A stretch of 64,000 bases of DNA from NCBI RefSeq assembly GCF_900114055.1, contig NZ_FORR01000001.1, positions 434,001 through 498,000 of the forward strand, in the 5' to 3' direction. Within the stretch, counting starts at the first letter, position 1, and each line of letters begins with the position of its first letter. The translations under genes and the position numbers were made by a program. This stretch comes from Thermoflavimicrobium dichotomicum. GTDB lineage: Bacteria; Bacillota; Bacilli; Thermoactinomycetales; Thermoactinomycetaceae. Shown in pieces: positions 41,288 through 49,705 of the stretch. The notes under the pieces are model-generated. The model was not told where the DNA came from. It saw nothing but the letters and a program-made list of their open reading frames with translations, and made no database searches.

Positions 41288-41468
41288 TTAAACGGTCTGA
41301 ATCTTTTTCGCCAGAAGATCTTTTTCTTCAGAAGATAGCATGCGTTCTGCCATCGGGAACAGAACATTTTCTTCTTTCATCAAGTGATGTGATAAGATAT
41401 GGTAAGCTTCAATTATAAATGAGGCGATTACTTTTGCTTTTTCGGCATTGACAGTGCGGTCACCTGAT
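41288..41468 (-). pseudogene. Hemerythrin-like (HHE) domain C-terminal remnant
   Basis: Minus-strand translation gives AYHILSHHLMKEENVLFPMA followed by ERMLSSEEKDLLAKK and a stop (TAA at 41288-41290). The HH...E..LFP pattern is that of hemerythrin/RIC-type di-iron proteins that deal with NO damage. Only about 60 residues remain and no start is present. Confidence 0.7.
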
Positions 41469-41514
41469 CAATCTTGGCGATAAAGGTTTGCAGATTCCCC
41501 TTTCCTTGTTATGT

Positions 41515-41755
41515 GCAAAATCGCGGCTTGTCCTTTCTGCTAAAGCTGGCCGAAAAATATGGAGAAAATATAAATGGCACTGTTTATATCGACATCCCTA
41601 TGACTCACCAGGAGTTTGCCTGCGCCATCGGCACTACGCGTGAAACGGTCAATCGCTTGTTGAATCGATTGCGCAAGGAAGGGATTATGGAGATGGGACG
41701 GAACAAGTTTATCATTCGCGACTACAATGCACTCAAACAACATTGTCACAAGTGA
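41515..41755 (+). pseudogene. Crp/Fnr regulator, DNA-binding-domain remnant
   Basis: About 80 residues: LLKLAEKYGE, then the winged helix MTHQEFACAIGTTRETVNRL with recognition helix TTRETVNRLLNRL, ending in DYNALKQHCHK. The cyclic-nucleotide-like sensor domain is missing. Adjacent to the norZ and HHE remnants, it was probably their NO/O2-responsive regulator (NnrR/Dnr-like). Confidence 0.75.
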
Positions 41756-41891
41756 CTTCAGGTAACTACATTGATGACGTCCTGCCCTAAAGGGTCGGAT
41801 AAAAATGTACCAAGAGCTGTTAAAGAATTTTTTGTAGAGATGATTTGTACCCGGCGTGCGCCTTGTAAAGGATCTGGGCGGCGTAAATATT

Positions 41892-41931
41892 CAAACCCTC
41901 GGCCTTTTCTTTCGAAAAAGTCGAGGGTTTG
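41892..41931. terminator. Bidirectional terminator at the 3' side of hemQ
   Basis: CAAACCCTCG...CGAGGGTTTG long hairpin with TTTTC/GAAAAAG inner stem. A nearly identical hairpin is at 50853-50891. Placed to end leftward hemQ transcription. Confidence 0.7.
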
Positions 41932-41949
41932 TCTCTTCTCATTTCAAAT

Positions 41950-42708
41950 TTATCCCTTGATGTTTTTGCTGAGCAAATCGCTTAACCCCTCATCTGTCAA
42001 TCTGCAACCGACATAAAAGGGGCCAAATTCTCCAAATCGCGCACTTACCTCATCAAACCTCATTTCATATACCAGCTTTTTAAAATTCAATGGGTCGTCT
42101 GAAAACAGGGAAACTCCCCATTCCCAATCATCGAAGCCGACCGAGCCTGTAATGATCTGCCGAACCTTCCCCGCATAAGAGCGACCGATCAATCCGTGGC
42201 TTCTCATCATTCTCCGCCGCTCTTCCGATGAGAGCATATACCAGTTATCGTCTCCGAGTCTCCGTTTGTTCATGGGATAGAAACATACATATTGCGTTTT
42301 TGGCAGGATCGGTTGGAGACGTTCCCGGAAAGCAGGATCACTTAAGGGATCTACATCCGGTGGTATCGTGTAAGAACTGAGCTCGACGACAGAAATATAG
42401 GAATATGGCGTGGAAGTTACATCTGCGAAACCTGTTTTATCAAATTGCAATTTTACTTCATTTAATTCGTCCATGGTGGGGCGAAGATGGATAAACAGGA
42501 GATCTGCTTTATGACCAAGGATGGCATATTGACCAAAACTGCCTTGACGGTCATCTTCCACTGTTGAAAATTCTCGGATCGTTTCAAGCAATTCCTTAAT
42601 CATTTGTTGCCTTTCCGAGGGGTTGAGTGATTTCCATTTGTTCCAATCGATCTTGCGGAAATCATGATATGCATACCATCCTTCGTAGGTTTTTGCAGCT
42701 TCGCTCAT
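41950..42708 (-). CDS. hemQ: Coproheme decarboxylase HemQ (chlorite-dismutase family)
   Basis: Last enzyme of the Gram-positive coproporphyrin-dependent heme pathway; decarboxylates Fe-coproporphyrin III to heme b with H2O2. 252 residues, the usual length. The catalytic tyrosine is Tyr144 in CFYPMNKRR and the proximal heme ligand His171 in MRSHGLIGR. The C-terminal FGEFGPFYVGCRL is typical. Start supported by AGAGGAAG. It lies downstream of, and in the same direction as, the heme A/oxidase genes, suggesting shared need for heme; a 450-bp gap makes a common transcript uncertain. Confidence 0.94.
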   Translation of the reverse strand: MSEAAKTYEGWYAYHDFRKIDWNKWKSLNPSERQQMIKELLETIREFSTVEDDRQGSFGQYAILGHKADLLFIHLRPTMDELNEVKLQFDKTGFADVTSTPYSYISVVELSSYTIPPDVDPLSDPAFRERLQPILPKTQYVCFYPMNKRRLGDDNWYMLSSEERRRMMRSHGLIGRSYAGKVRQIITGSVGFDDWEWGVSLFSDDPLNFKKLVYEMRFDEVSARFGEFGPFYVGCRLTDEGLSDLLSKNIKG

Positions 42709-43159
42709 TTTTTCACTTCCTCTTTTATTATTGATTGTCCATTATGAAGCAGGGGTTGTATCGCTCAAATTTCGTTGTAACATCAAATGCACTTTTGGTG
42801 CAACCCCATTTTTCCTATTGTTTTTCATTCTTCTGAAGTTGCCTAGGGAAAAACGGTTTCATTGTCACTTTTCCATTTTCTGTCGCAAGATCATTGAATC
42901 ATTTTTCCCAGAAAACCAGATGACCAGACATTTGGTCTTCCCTTTAAAAGACCCATCCTCCCGGTGTTATGACCGTGGTCCTTTGTAATCACTTCTAGTA
43001 TTTGCTTTTCATTCAATTTGTTTCCCATTTGTCTCGGGCATTCACTTTGACGACTTGTCAGTTGAAGCCGAAGGCGATTTATTTCCGGTTAGGGAAGATG
43101 TGTCTTTCGCCGGGGAAGGTGTTCACGATCGAGGACATGTCCGATCAATGTATCGAGAA
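42709..43159. other. Gene-free gap between ctaB and hemQ
   Basis: No convincing coding or RNA feature. AT-rich with scattered short frames. It probably holds the hemQ promoter and the 3' end of the qox-ctaB transcript, but no clear terminator is visible. Confidence 0.4.
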
Positions 43160-44080
43160 CTAAAATAACGAATCGATAACCATAAAGATAAACAAAACTG
43201 GCAAGTATACCAAAGAAGCAAAAAATGCTCGTTTTGCCCACATGGTGTGATCGTCTTGTTCGTACCACATGCGAATCTGAAAGTAGAAAAATGCCAATCC
43301 GGATAGAATCGCTCCCGCCAAGTAGAAACCGCCTACAGCACCAGTGAAATACAGTCCGAAAGAAATGAGCAAAAGAACAAAGGTGTAAAAGATACACTGT
43401 CTTTTTGTATTTCTTTGGCCTGAGACTACCGGCATCATTGGAATACCTGCACGTACATAGTCGTCATTTTTCACAATCACAAGCGGCCAGAAATGGGGAG
43501 GGGTCCAAAAGAAAATGATGGCAAACATGATCACGGCCGGCCATCCAAGCTCTCCTGTCATCGCCGACCAGCCAATCATAGGGGGAATGGCACCCGCACC
43601 TCCCCCTATCACAATATTTTGCGGTGTCCTTCTTTTTAGCCACATGGTATAAATCACAGTGTAATACAAAAAACCGGCAAGCGACAAAATGGCTGTAAGA
43701 CCGTTAACAAACACCCAAAACCAGATCAGGGACAACAGTTCCAATCCAATACCAAAGATCAAGGCTGATTGCGGCCGAAGCTGTCCGGTGGGAAGCGGTC
43801 GCTCCATCGTTCGCTTCATGATTTTGTCGATGTCACGATCATACCACATATTGATCGACGCCGCCCCGCCTGCGGACAAAGCAAGACCGATCGTCACCAA
43901 AGCCATGGCCCAAACATCGGGCCATTCTCCTTTGGCTACGATTGCTGCGCAAATCGCCGTAAAAATCATAAAGATCGTGATTCCTGGTTTGGTAAGTGTG
44001 AAGTATGCTTTCAACTTCTTCATCGCCATCAAAAAGGTTCGATGCGATGATTGAACAGAATGTAACGATGGAGCTGACAT
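43160..44080 (-). CDS. ctaB: Protoheme IX farnesyltransferase (heme O synthase)
   Basis: UbiA-type membrane prenyltransferase that turns heme b into heme O, the precursor of heme A for aa3 oxidases. 306 residues from ATG 44080, 4-5 nt after AGGTGGG (an upstream in-frame ATG at 44098 lacks a site). The first aspartate-rich motif is NMWYDRDIDKIMKRT, the second region is around KNDDYVRAGIPMMPV, and about nine membrane segments are seen. Last gene of the qoxABCD-ctaB operon. No ctaA (heme A synthase) is in the window. Confidence 0.95.
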   Translation of the reverse strand: MSAPSLHSVQSSHRTFLMAMKKLKAYFTLTKPGITIFMIFTAICAAIVAKGEWPDVWAMALVTIGLALSAGGAASINMWYDRDIDKIMKRTMERPLPTGQLRPQSALIFGIGLELLSLIWFWVFVNGLTAILSLAGFLYYTVIYTMWLKRRTPQNIVIGGGAGAIPPMIGWSAMTGELGWPAVIMFAIIFFWTPPHFWPLVIVKNDDYVRAGIPMMPVVSGQRNTKRQCIFYTFVLLLISFGLYFTGAVGGFYLAGAILSGLAFFYFQIRMWYEQDDHTMWAKRAFFASLVYLPVLFIFMVIDSLF

Positions 44081-44104
44081 TTTTCCCACCTCTTTCATTG
44101 TGGA

Positions 44105-44425
44105 TCATTGAACCTGGGAATTAAAAGTCATGATCCATATTGATCCGGCAACAACGGCAAATGTAAACAGAAACCCAAGTACGATTGCAAGTGTATGAAA
44201 GGCCGGGCCACGACTTTCTGTGATATGCATAAAGAAGATCAATTGGATCAGGATCTGAAGGACGGCAAGCACCAATAAGATGGTAATGATGCCCCCCTGG
44301 GAAAAGGGGGGATTTACCGCTAACCACAATGCAACAAGAGTCAGCAGAATCGATCCCATATAGCCGATAACATGCCCCCATGGGAAACCTGTGTACTTAC
44401 CAGATAATGGTTCTTTCGTTTTCAT
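44105..44425 (-). CDS. qoxD: Menaquinol oxidase subunit IV (QoxD)
   Basis: 106-residue small oxidase subunit with three hydrophobic segments (about 20-40, 47-70, 80-100) and the family segment LVLAVLQILIQLIFFMHI. The ATG at 44425 overlaps the qoxC stop as ATGA; an upstream start is possible but unneeded. Function is structural. Assigned to the quinol rather than cytochrome c branch by the neighbouring qoxA. Confidence 0.9.
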   Translation of the reverse strand: MKTKEPLSGKYTGFPWGHVIGYMGSILLTLVALWLAVNPPFSQGGIITILLVLAVLQILIQLIFFMHITESRGPAFHTLAIVLGFLFTFAVVAGSIWIMTFNSQVQ

Positions 44426-45036
44426 CCCATCACCCCCATCAGATACACGACTGTAAAAATCATCACCCATACTACATCCAGGAAGTGCCAGTACAGTCCA
44501 GCGTTAATAAATTTTCGGGCTGTGGTTGGCTGGATCGATTTGCGCATCAGCTGGATGGCTACAGAGATCAACCAGACAATTCCCAAAGACACGTGAAGTC
44601 CATGTGTTCCCACCAGAGCGTAGAAAGCGGACAGGAATGCACTGCGTTGCATCGTGGCTCCTTCCGACGAATAGGTGATAAATTCGTTGATCTCGATCCC
44701 GACAAATGCAAGACCCAGCAACACGGTAACCGCTATCCACCCGATCAATCTTCTTGCATGTCCATTTTTTAGTGCATGCATAGCCAGCCCACAGGTATAA
44801 CTGCTGGTTAACAACAGGAAGGTTTCCAGCATGAACACCGGGATTTCAAACAGCTGTGCTTCTGTCGGCCCCCCATCCGTATGCGTGCGCAGTACGAGAT
44901 AGGTAGCAAACAGACTGGCAAATAACACGAGGTCCGAAGCCAGGAAAAGCCAGAAACCAAGGACATATTTTTCTTCTTCTTCCATGCCATGTTCTTGTGG
45001 CTTCTGATCGCTAATCGTTTTTTCAGTTGCTTCCAT
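44422..45036 (-). CDS. qoxC: Menaquinol oxidase subunit III (QoxC)
   Basis: 204-residue heme-copper oxidase subunit III of the short five-helix type. Conserved features: FWLFLASDLVLFASLFATY near the N-terminus, FYALVGTHGLHVSLGIVWL, and the final YWHFLDVVWVMIF. Located between qoxB (4-bp gap) and qoxD (ATGA overlap), so tightly coupled. Confidence 0.94.
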   Translation of the reverse strand: MEATEKTISDQKPQEHGMEEEEKYVLGFWLFLASDLVLFASLFATYLVLRTHTDGGPTEAQLFEIPVFMLETFLLLTSSYTCGLAMHALKNGHARRLIGWIAVTVLLGLAFVGIEINEFITYSSEGATMQRSAFLSAFYALVGTHGLHVSLGIVWLISVAIQLMRKSIQPTTARKFINAGLYWHFLDVVWVMIFTVVYLMGVMG

Positions 45037-45040
45037 CCTG

Positions 45041-46993
45041 TTATGCCCCCCTTACTGAAGCTTCTGTTTGCTTAATTTCGTCAACGGAAAGATAGTAGCC
45101 CCTATCATCTTCTAGCGAACGCCAAAGCATGCATACGATCACACCGATCAGCCCTACTGTAGCGATCGTGAATTGGTTAAATACCAGACCGAATCCGCTG
45201 ACAAAGAACGCCAGGGACATCAAGAAAGGCAGAGGTGTACGATTCGGCATGTGAATCGGTTTTAACTCATTTTCCGATACCAGGCTGCCTGCTTTCCGTT
45301 GTTGTTTCATTTCCCACCAGGCATCACGTCCATTGATTGTGGGGATTTGGGCAAAGTTATAGTGTGGGGCAGGTGATGGAAGAGACCATTCCAATGTACG
45401 TCCATCCCATGGGTCTCCTGTCGTATCACGTTCCCCGTAGCGAATGCTGTAAAGAACTTGAACGACGATAAAGAGAAACCCAATACCCATCAAATACGCA
45501 CCAACGGTTGAAATGAAATTGAGTGATCCCCATCCTGTTTCAGCAGGATACGTATACACTCGTCGGGTCATTCCCATGAATCCCAGCGCATATTGCGGCA
45601 TGAAGCAAACATAAAATCCAATGTTGAAGAACCAGAACGCCCATTTGCCAAGGGTTTCATTCAGTTTAAAGCCAAACATTTTCGGCCACCAGTAATACAT
45701 CCCTGCAAGTAATCCAAATACCGCGCCTCCAATCAATGTCTGATGGAAGTGAGCGATCACAAAGTAACTATTGTGAAGCTGGTAATCGGAAGGTGCAGAT
45801 GCAAGCGTGATCCCAGTCGCTCCACCGATGACAAAACAGGGGATAAAAGCAAGCGCCCAGAGCATCGGCAATGTGACTCGGATCCGACCTCTAAACATTG
45901 TGAACAGCCAGTTAAAAACCTTTACACCTGTTGGGATTCCAACAGCCATGGAAGCAACCGCAAAGAAACTGTTTACGCCTGGACCAGCCCCCATCGTAAA
46001 GAAATGGTGTACCCAGACAAAATAGCTGATGACACTGATCAACATGAGAGAAGCAACCATGGATTTGTAACCGAAAATGTATTTCTTGGAAAACGTGCTG
46101 ACAATCTCAGAAAGAATACCGTATACAGGAAGAATGGCAATATACACTTCCGGATGTCCCCAAATCCAGAAGAGGTTGACGTACATCATTGGATTTCCGC
46201 CATGTAGCATCGTAAAGAAGTGGGTTCCGAAAATTCGGTCCAGTCCCAAAAGCGCAAGTGCGACTGTTAAAGGCGGAAAGGCAAAGATAATGACAATACA
46301 GGATGCAAGAACGGACCAGGCAAATAACGGCATCTTCATGAGTGTCATACCGGGGGCACGCATCTTGAGAATCGTAACGATAAAGTTGATCCCTGTCGCA
46401 ATGCTTCCAATCCCGGAGATTTGAAGAGAGAGAACATAGTAATTGATTCCGGGGCCTGGGCTATGCGACAACTCCGCCAATGGCGGATAGCTCACCCATC
46501 CAGCATCGGGAGAACCCCCAAGTACGAAGGAAAGGTTAAACAGCAATGCACCAAAGAAAAACAGCCAAAAACTTACGGCGTTCAAGAAAGGAAAGGCTAC
46601 GTCACGTGCCCCGATCTGCAAAGGAACCACAATATTCATCATGGCAAAAATCAAAGGCATGGCCACGAACAGAATCATGATGGTTCCATGTGTGGAAAAG
46701 ATTTCATTGTAGTGTTGTGAGTCCAAAAAATTCATATTAGGAAAAGCGAGTTGGGTGCGCATCAGTAGAGCGTCTACGCCGCCACGAAACAGCATCAACA
46801 AGGCGCAAATCAGATACATGATCCCGATCTTTTTGTGATCAACTGTAGTGATCCACTCACGCCACAGCCATCTCCATTTCTTGTAGTATGTTAAAGCGAA
46901 TATGATGCCGAGGAGCGTCAAAACAATGGCTGCCGCTGACATCTGGATCAAAGGGTCAGCGTTCCGCAAGTACTCAACAATCTGATGGACCAT
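45041..46993 (-). CDS. qoxB: Menaquinol oxidase subunit I (QoxB)
   Basis: Heme-copper catalytic subunit of aa3-600 quinol oxidase, reducing O2 and pumping protons. 650 residues from ATG 46993, which has an AGGTGG site; a 13-residue longer form from 47032 is possible. The Cu-B ligand and Tyr of the His-Tyr cross-link are in WGHPEVY, the His pair of Cu-B in VHHFF, and the heme ligands in AHFHQTLIGG. The quinol-branch extra helices are present (ALGFMGMTRRVYTY). Odd: HFHQ replaces the more common HFHY/HFHN. Confidence 0.95.
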   Translation of the reverse strand: MVHQIVEYLRNADPLIQMSAAAIVLTLLGIIFALTYYKKWRWLWREWITTVDHKKIGIMYLICALLMLFRGGVDALLMRTQLAFPNMNFLDSQHYNEIFSTHGTIMILFVAMPLIFAMMNIVVPLQIGARDVAFPFLNAVSFWLFFFGALLFNLSFVLGGSPDAGWVSYPPLAELSHSPGPGINYYVLSLQISGIGSIATGINFIVTILKMRAPGMTLMKMPLFAWSVLASCIVIIFAFPPLTVALALLGLDRIFGTHFFTMLHGGNPMMYVNLFWIWGHPEVYIAILPVYGILSEIVSTFSKKYIFGYKSMVASLMLISVISYFVWVHHFFTMGAGPGVNSFFAVASMAVGIPTGVKVFNWLFTMFRGRIRVTLPMLWALAFIPCFVIGGATGITLASAPSDYQLHNSYFVIAHFHQTLIGGAVFGLLAGMYYWWPKMFGFKLNETLGKWAFWFFNIGFYVCFMPQYALGFMGMTRRVYTYPAETGWGSLNFISTVGAYLMGIGFLFIVVQVLYSIRYGERDTTGDPWDGRTLEWSLPSPAPHYNFAQIPTINGRDAWWEMKQQRKAGSLVSENELKPIHMPNRTPLPFLMSLAFFVSGFGLVFNQFTIATVGLIGVIVCMLWRSLEDDRGYYLSVDEIKQTEASVRGA

Positions 46994-47031
46994 CCTATCA
47001 CTCCCACCTTTCTCATCTTTTCTATAAGGCA

Positions 47032-47925
47032 TCAGTGGTGCCCGTGATGCGTGTAGTACATTCCACCGTTTTTGTTGACAATATCTTTATAAAGTGATGT
47101 TGGATAAGAGGAATAAAGTTGTTTGTTCGCGATGCTTGGCTTGACTAACTGGTTGTATTTTTCATTCGTTAATGGAGGTGCAGATCTCTTGACACTTTTT
47201 ACCCACGCCTCAAATTCAGACTTCGGTTTGGCGACCACTTGGAAGTTCATGTGTGCAAAACCTTTTCCAGTGAAGTTGGCTCCTTTACCTTCGTATACTC
47301 CGGAGCGATCTGCCTGCAACCATAGGTACATCTCCATTCCCGGCATTGTGTACACTTGTCCACCCAACTGTGGAACCCAGAAAGAGTTCATGGGTGCGTC
47401 TGCGGTTAACACAAATTGCACCGGTACTCCAGTAGGAATTTCGACGTAATTGACAGTGGAGATGTTCGATTCTGGATAGAAAAACATCCACTTCCAATCC
47501 AATGAAACCACTTGTATAGTGACTGGCTTTTGATCTGATGGTGGACGAGTCAGGGAGAATGTGTCACGAACGGTATAAACACCAAGAATAGCAACAATGA
47601 GTATAGGGATTCCCCACCAAATCACTTCCAAAATTTTGCTATCATCCCAATTCGGCGTGTAAGGCGCCTGATTTTCAGGACGATCCCGGTAACGATAGAC
47701 CACATATACCATGATGGCAAGGACGGGAATCGCTACTATCGCGGATAAAACCATTGTAAGCATAATGTTTCGATATTCGGTTTGTGCTACAGGTCCAGCA
47801 GGATCAAGAAGGACAAATCGATCACTGCATCCAGGCAATAGAAATAAAAGAACAAAACCGAAAAGAAACTTTTTTAGCTTGTCTGATACCCCCGTTTTCT
47901 TCAAATTTCTCACTCCCATCATCAA
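47032..47925 (-). CDS. qoxA: Menaquinol oxidase subunit II (QoxA), lipoprotein
   Basis: Subunit II with lipobox LLPGC, two transmembrane helices (about 45-70 and 90-115) and a cupredoxin domain. The Cu-A ligands of cytochrome c oxidases are absent: the loop reads FWVPQLGGQVYTMPGMEMY, with no CxxxC. This identifies a quinol oxidase. The C-terminus ends in a His-rich GMYYTHHGHH tail. Starts at 47925, 47919 or TTG 47904 are possible; the TTG follows GGGAGTGAG and the decayed promoter copy at 49333 keeps that same TTG context. Upstream lie two Crp/Fnr boxes. Confidence 0.93.
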   Translation of the reverse strand: MMMGVRNLKKTGVSDKLKKFLFGFVLLFLLPGCSDRFVLLDPAGPVAQTEYRNIMLTMVLSAIVAIPVLAIMVYVVYRYRDRPENQAPYTPNWDDSKILEVIWWGIPILIVAILGVYTVRDTFSLTRPPSDQKPVTIQVVSLDWKWMFFYPESNISTVNYVEIPTGVPVQFVLTADAPMNSFWVPQLGGQVYTMPGMEMYLWLQADRSGVYEGKGANFTGKGFAHMNFQVVAKPKSEFEAWVKSVKRSAPPLTNEKYNQLVKPSIANKQLYSSYPTSLYKDIVNKNGGMYYTHHGHH

Positions 47926-48008
47926 CCTGGAATGTTGTCTTTGTTATCAGTAAGCAATATGGGACAAGATATGTGATGGATTTCACAAATAAGAGGTCGT
48001 TCACAGCA
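47901..48008 (-). repeat. qox promoter module, copy 1
   Basis: Direct promoter/start region of qoxA. It shares with copy 2 (48045-48160) the blocks TTGTCTTTGTTATCAGTA, ATGTGAT..ATTTCACAAATA and AAGAGGT.GTTCACA in the same order, so the two are a tandem duplication of about 100 bp. Confidence 0.85.
47972..47987. promoter_or_regulatory. Crp/Fnr box 1
   Basis: TGTGA-TGGATT-TCACA, a perfect TGTGA-N6-TCACA palindrome upstream of qoxA. The likely binder is the regulator encoded at 48550-49230. Confidence 0.8.
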
Positions 48009-48044
48009 AATGACATGATGGTTATCATTTGGTCATTGGTCTAC

Positions 48045-48160
48045 TTTGAAATGTTTCACACTCCCATCGTCAAACTGAAATATTGTCTTTGTTATCAGTA
48101 TAAAAGAATACGGAATGAAAAAATGTGATCTATTTCACAAATAAGAGGTTGTTCACATAA
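48045..48160 (-). repeat. qox promoter module, copy 2
   Basis: Second tandem copy. It contains box 2 and, on the minus strand, TATACT 21 bp after the box, putting the box centre near -41.5, the class II activator position. It also carries a decayed copy of the qoxA start region (ACGATGGGAGTG then TGA), so the duplication included the 5' end of the gene. Confidence 0.85.
48124..48139. promoter_or_regulatory. Crp/Fnr box 2
   Basis: TGTGA-TCTATT-TCACA, a perfect palindrome in promoter copy 2. Confidence 0.8.
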
Positions 48161-48376
48161 AATACACAAATTACAGCTTCGTCAGAACGTTGGCGATTCC
48201 TGGGCTTATATTCTTTGAACTTATTTTCAGGATTTCCATCATGATCACCTTTTTGGCTTTCTTCCCCTAGTTCCGGCCTGTTCACCAAAGCTCAACGTGA
48301 ACGGTAATAATGTCATGCATTCAGAGGTTTGTGCGGCTGATTCAAAAGCGTGTGTCATTAAATGCATATATTCCAA

Positions 48377-48392
48377 TGTGATGTTTTTCACA
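48377..48392. promoter_or_regulatory. Crp/Fnr box 4, isolated
   Basis: TGTGA-TGTTTT-TCACA. A TATACT at 48437-48442 on the plus strand places the box centre near -64, and a strong AAGGAGG (about 48475) follows. Only a ten-codon frame (TTG at about 48487) opens after it, and transcription would run antisense into the regulator gene. Confidence 0.7.
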
Positions 48393-48549
48393 AAAAATAT
48401 GTTTTCTTCTTCACAATTCTATACGGCTCGACATCTTATACTGAAAGTGAGGAACGTTCCTTCAATCAGCAATAAGGAGGCGAATCTTGCGAAAAAGCAG
48501 ATACATGCACTTCTGCCCGTAGTTGGAAAAAAGAGACGGGAGATGCATG

Positions 48550-49230
48550 TCAGACTGCAAAAAATGCGGGATCGATAATGGTAATGATTTTTGATTTGAT
48601 CGCCAGTTTGCCAGAAGCCTTGTATTCCTGAAGGACATGGCTGACTGTCTCCCGGCTGGTTCCGGCCATTCTGGCCAGGTCAGTGGTGGTTAGCGGACAG
48701 GGAATGCGGATACCTCCACCATCCGTTTTCTCCCCGATGTCCTTGATGAGAAGGCTGATCAGTTGCCGCACCCGATCAGTGGCGTGTACTTGAGTCAACT
48801 TCTGGATCCGTATTTCAAGTTCATACATCTTGTCACCCATGATACGAATCAAATGAATCAGCATATGGGGGTCATTCTGGATCAGCCGTTCAAATTGGGT
48901 TGCCGGGAGATAGAGAAGTTCAACATCGGTTACGGCTTCTCCGGAAAAACGATAATGCTTGTCCTGGAACAGTCCGACATATGGGAAAATGCTATAGGGC
49001 TTAAGATACAAGAAAAATTGGCTGGAACCATCATCGTCCATGCTGACCAGTTTGATATAGCCATTTAGCAAAAAATAGATCCGATCCCGCGGATCTCCTT
49101 CCATGAACAAGATCTGTCCCTTACGATACTTCCGAAAAAAAGCGTATTCCATGATCTTCTGCATGTGTTGCCCAGAGAGTGTGTGAAAGAGTGGAAATTT
49201 GTGAAGGCAATTTTTCAGTACTGATGACAT
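48550..49230 (-). CDS. Crp/Fnr-family transcriptional regulator (ArcR-like)
   Basis: 226 residues from ATG 49230, 9 nt after GGAGGT. N-terminal cyclic-nucleotide-binding-like beta barrel (about 10-120; RKGQILFMEGDPRDRIYFLL), a dimer helix, and a C-terminal winged helix with recognition segment TSRETVSHVLQEY, whose E and R fit TGTGA half sites. There is no four-cysteine cluster, so it is not an Fe-S FNR; it resembles ArcR-type activators. It is surrounded by four TGTGA-N6-TCACA boxes, including one in its upstream gap, so it probably regulates qoxABCD and itself. Effector unknown. Confidence 0.88.
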   Translation of the reverse strand: MSSVLKNCLHKFPLFHTLSGQHMQKIMEYAFFRKYRKGQILFMEGDPRDRIYFLLNGYIKLVSMDDDGSSQFFLYLKPYSIFPYVGLFQDKHYRFSGEAVTDVELLYLPATQFERLIQNDPHMLIHLIRIMGDKMYELEIRIQKLTQVHATDRVRQLISLLIKDIGEKTDGGGIRIPCPLTTTDLARMAGTSRETVSHVLQEYKASGKLAIKSKIITIIDPAFFAV

Positions 49231-49332
49231 TGCATCTACCTCCAAGGATGAATGGACTGTTTGTTTATTTTAGGTTAGTGACATAAAAATAAATTCGCTT
49301 CGTCCTATCCAGTGTTAAAGCTATAAACCTTA

Positions 49333-49428
49333 CTGTGAACACTCCTTTTTTTGTGAAATCTATCACATTTTCTTTACACAGACAATATTTCAGTTTGGCT
49401 ACAGGAGTATGAAACCTTTGAAAAAAGT
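49333..49428 (+). repeat. qox promoter module, copy 3 (inverted, decayed start)
   Basis: In plus orientation it repeats the module: GTGAACACTCC, the box TGTGA-AATCTA-TCACA (49352-49367), then GACAATATTTCAGTTTGGC, AGGAGT and a TTTGAAAAAAG resembling the qoxA start GGGAGTGAGAAATTTGAAG. Only a 27-codon frame (ATG at 49409) follows, so the gene behind it is lost. Confidence 0.75.
49352..49367. promoter_or_regulatory. Crp/Fnr box 3
   Basis: TGTGA-AATCTA-TCACA, perfect, about 120 bp upstream of the Crp/Fnr gene on one side and 340 bp from the alcohol dehydrogenase on the other. Confidence 0.78.
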
Positions 49429-49705
49429 TGACACTCACAATGGATTTGTTTTTGTGTATGGCATTATATGTCCGGGATTAAACCATACTTAAAATGAAAA
49501 CCCATGACAAACAAGGAGAGATGGCGATGGGGTGTCTGTAAATTTGCTCCCATTGATCGTTTCATGTTCGCTATGAGTTGAACCGGACATGCCACACCGG
49601 ATTGGTTCCAGATGGAGCGACTTTTCGTTTGGTAACCGAAGGAAACTTCTGGGGCGACAATCTTCATCAATGTCGTCCAGGACTAAAAGCTTAGGAGGAA
49701 TATTC

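Noticed and set aside
48550-49230. Regulator as Fe-S FNR
   Set aside because: It lacks the four-cysteine cluster of FNR; only the fold and box type fit, so it is called Crp/Fnr family.
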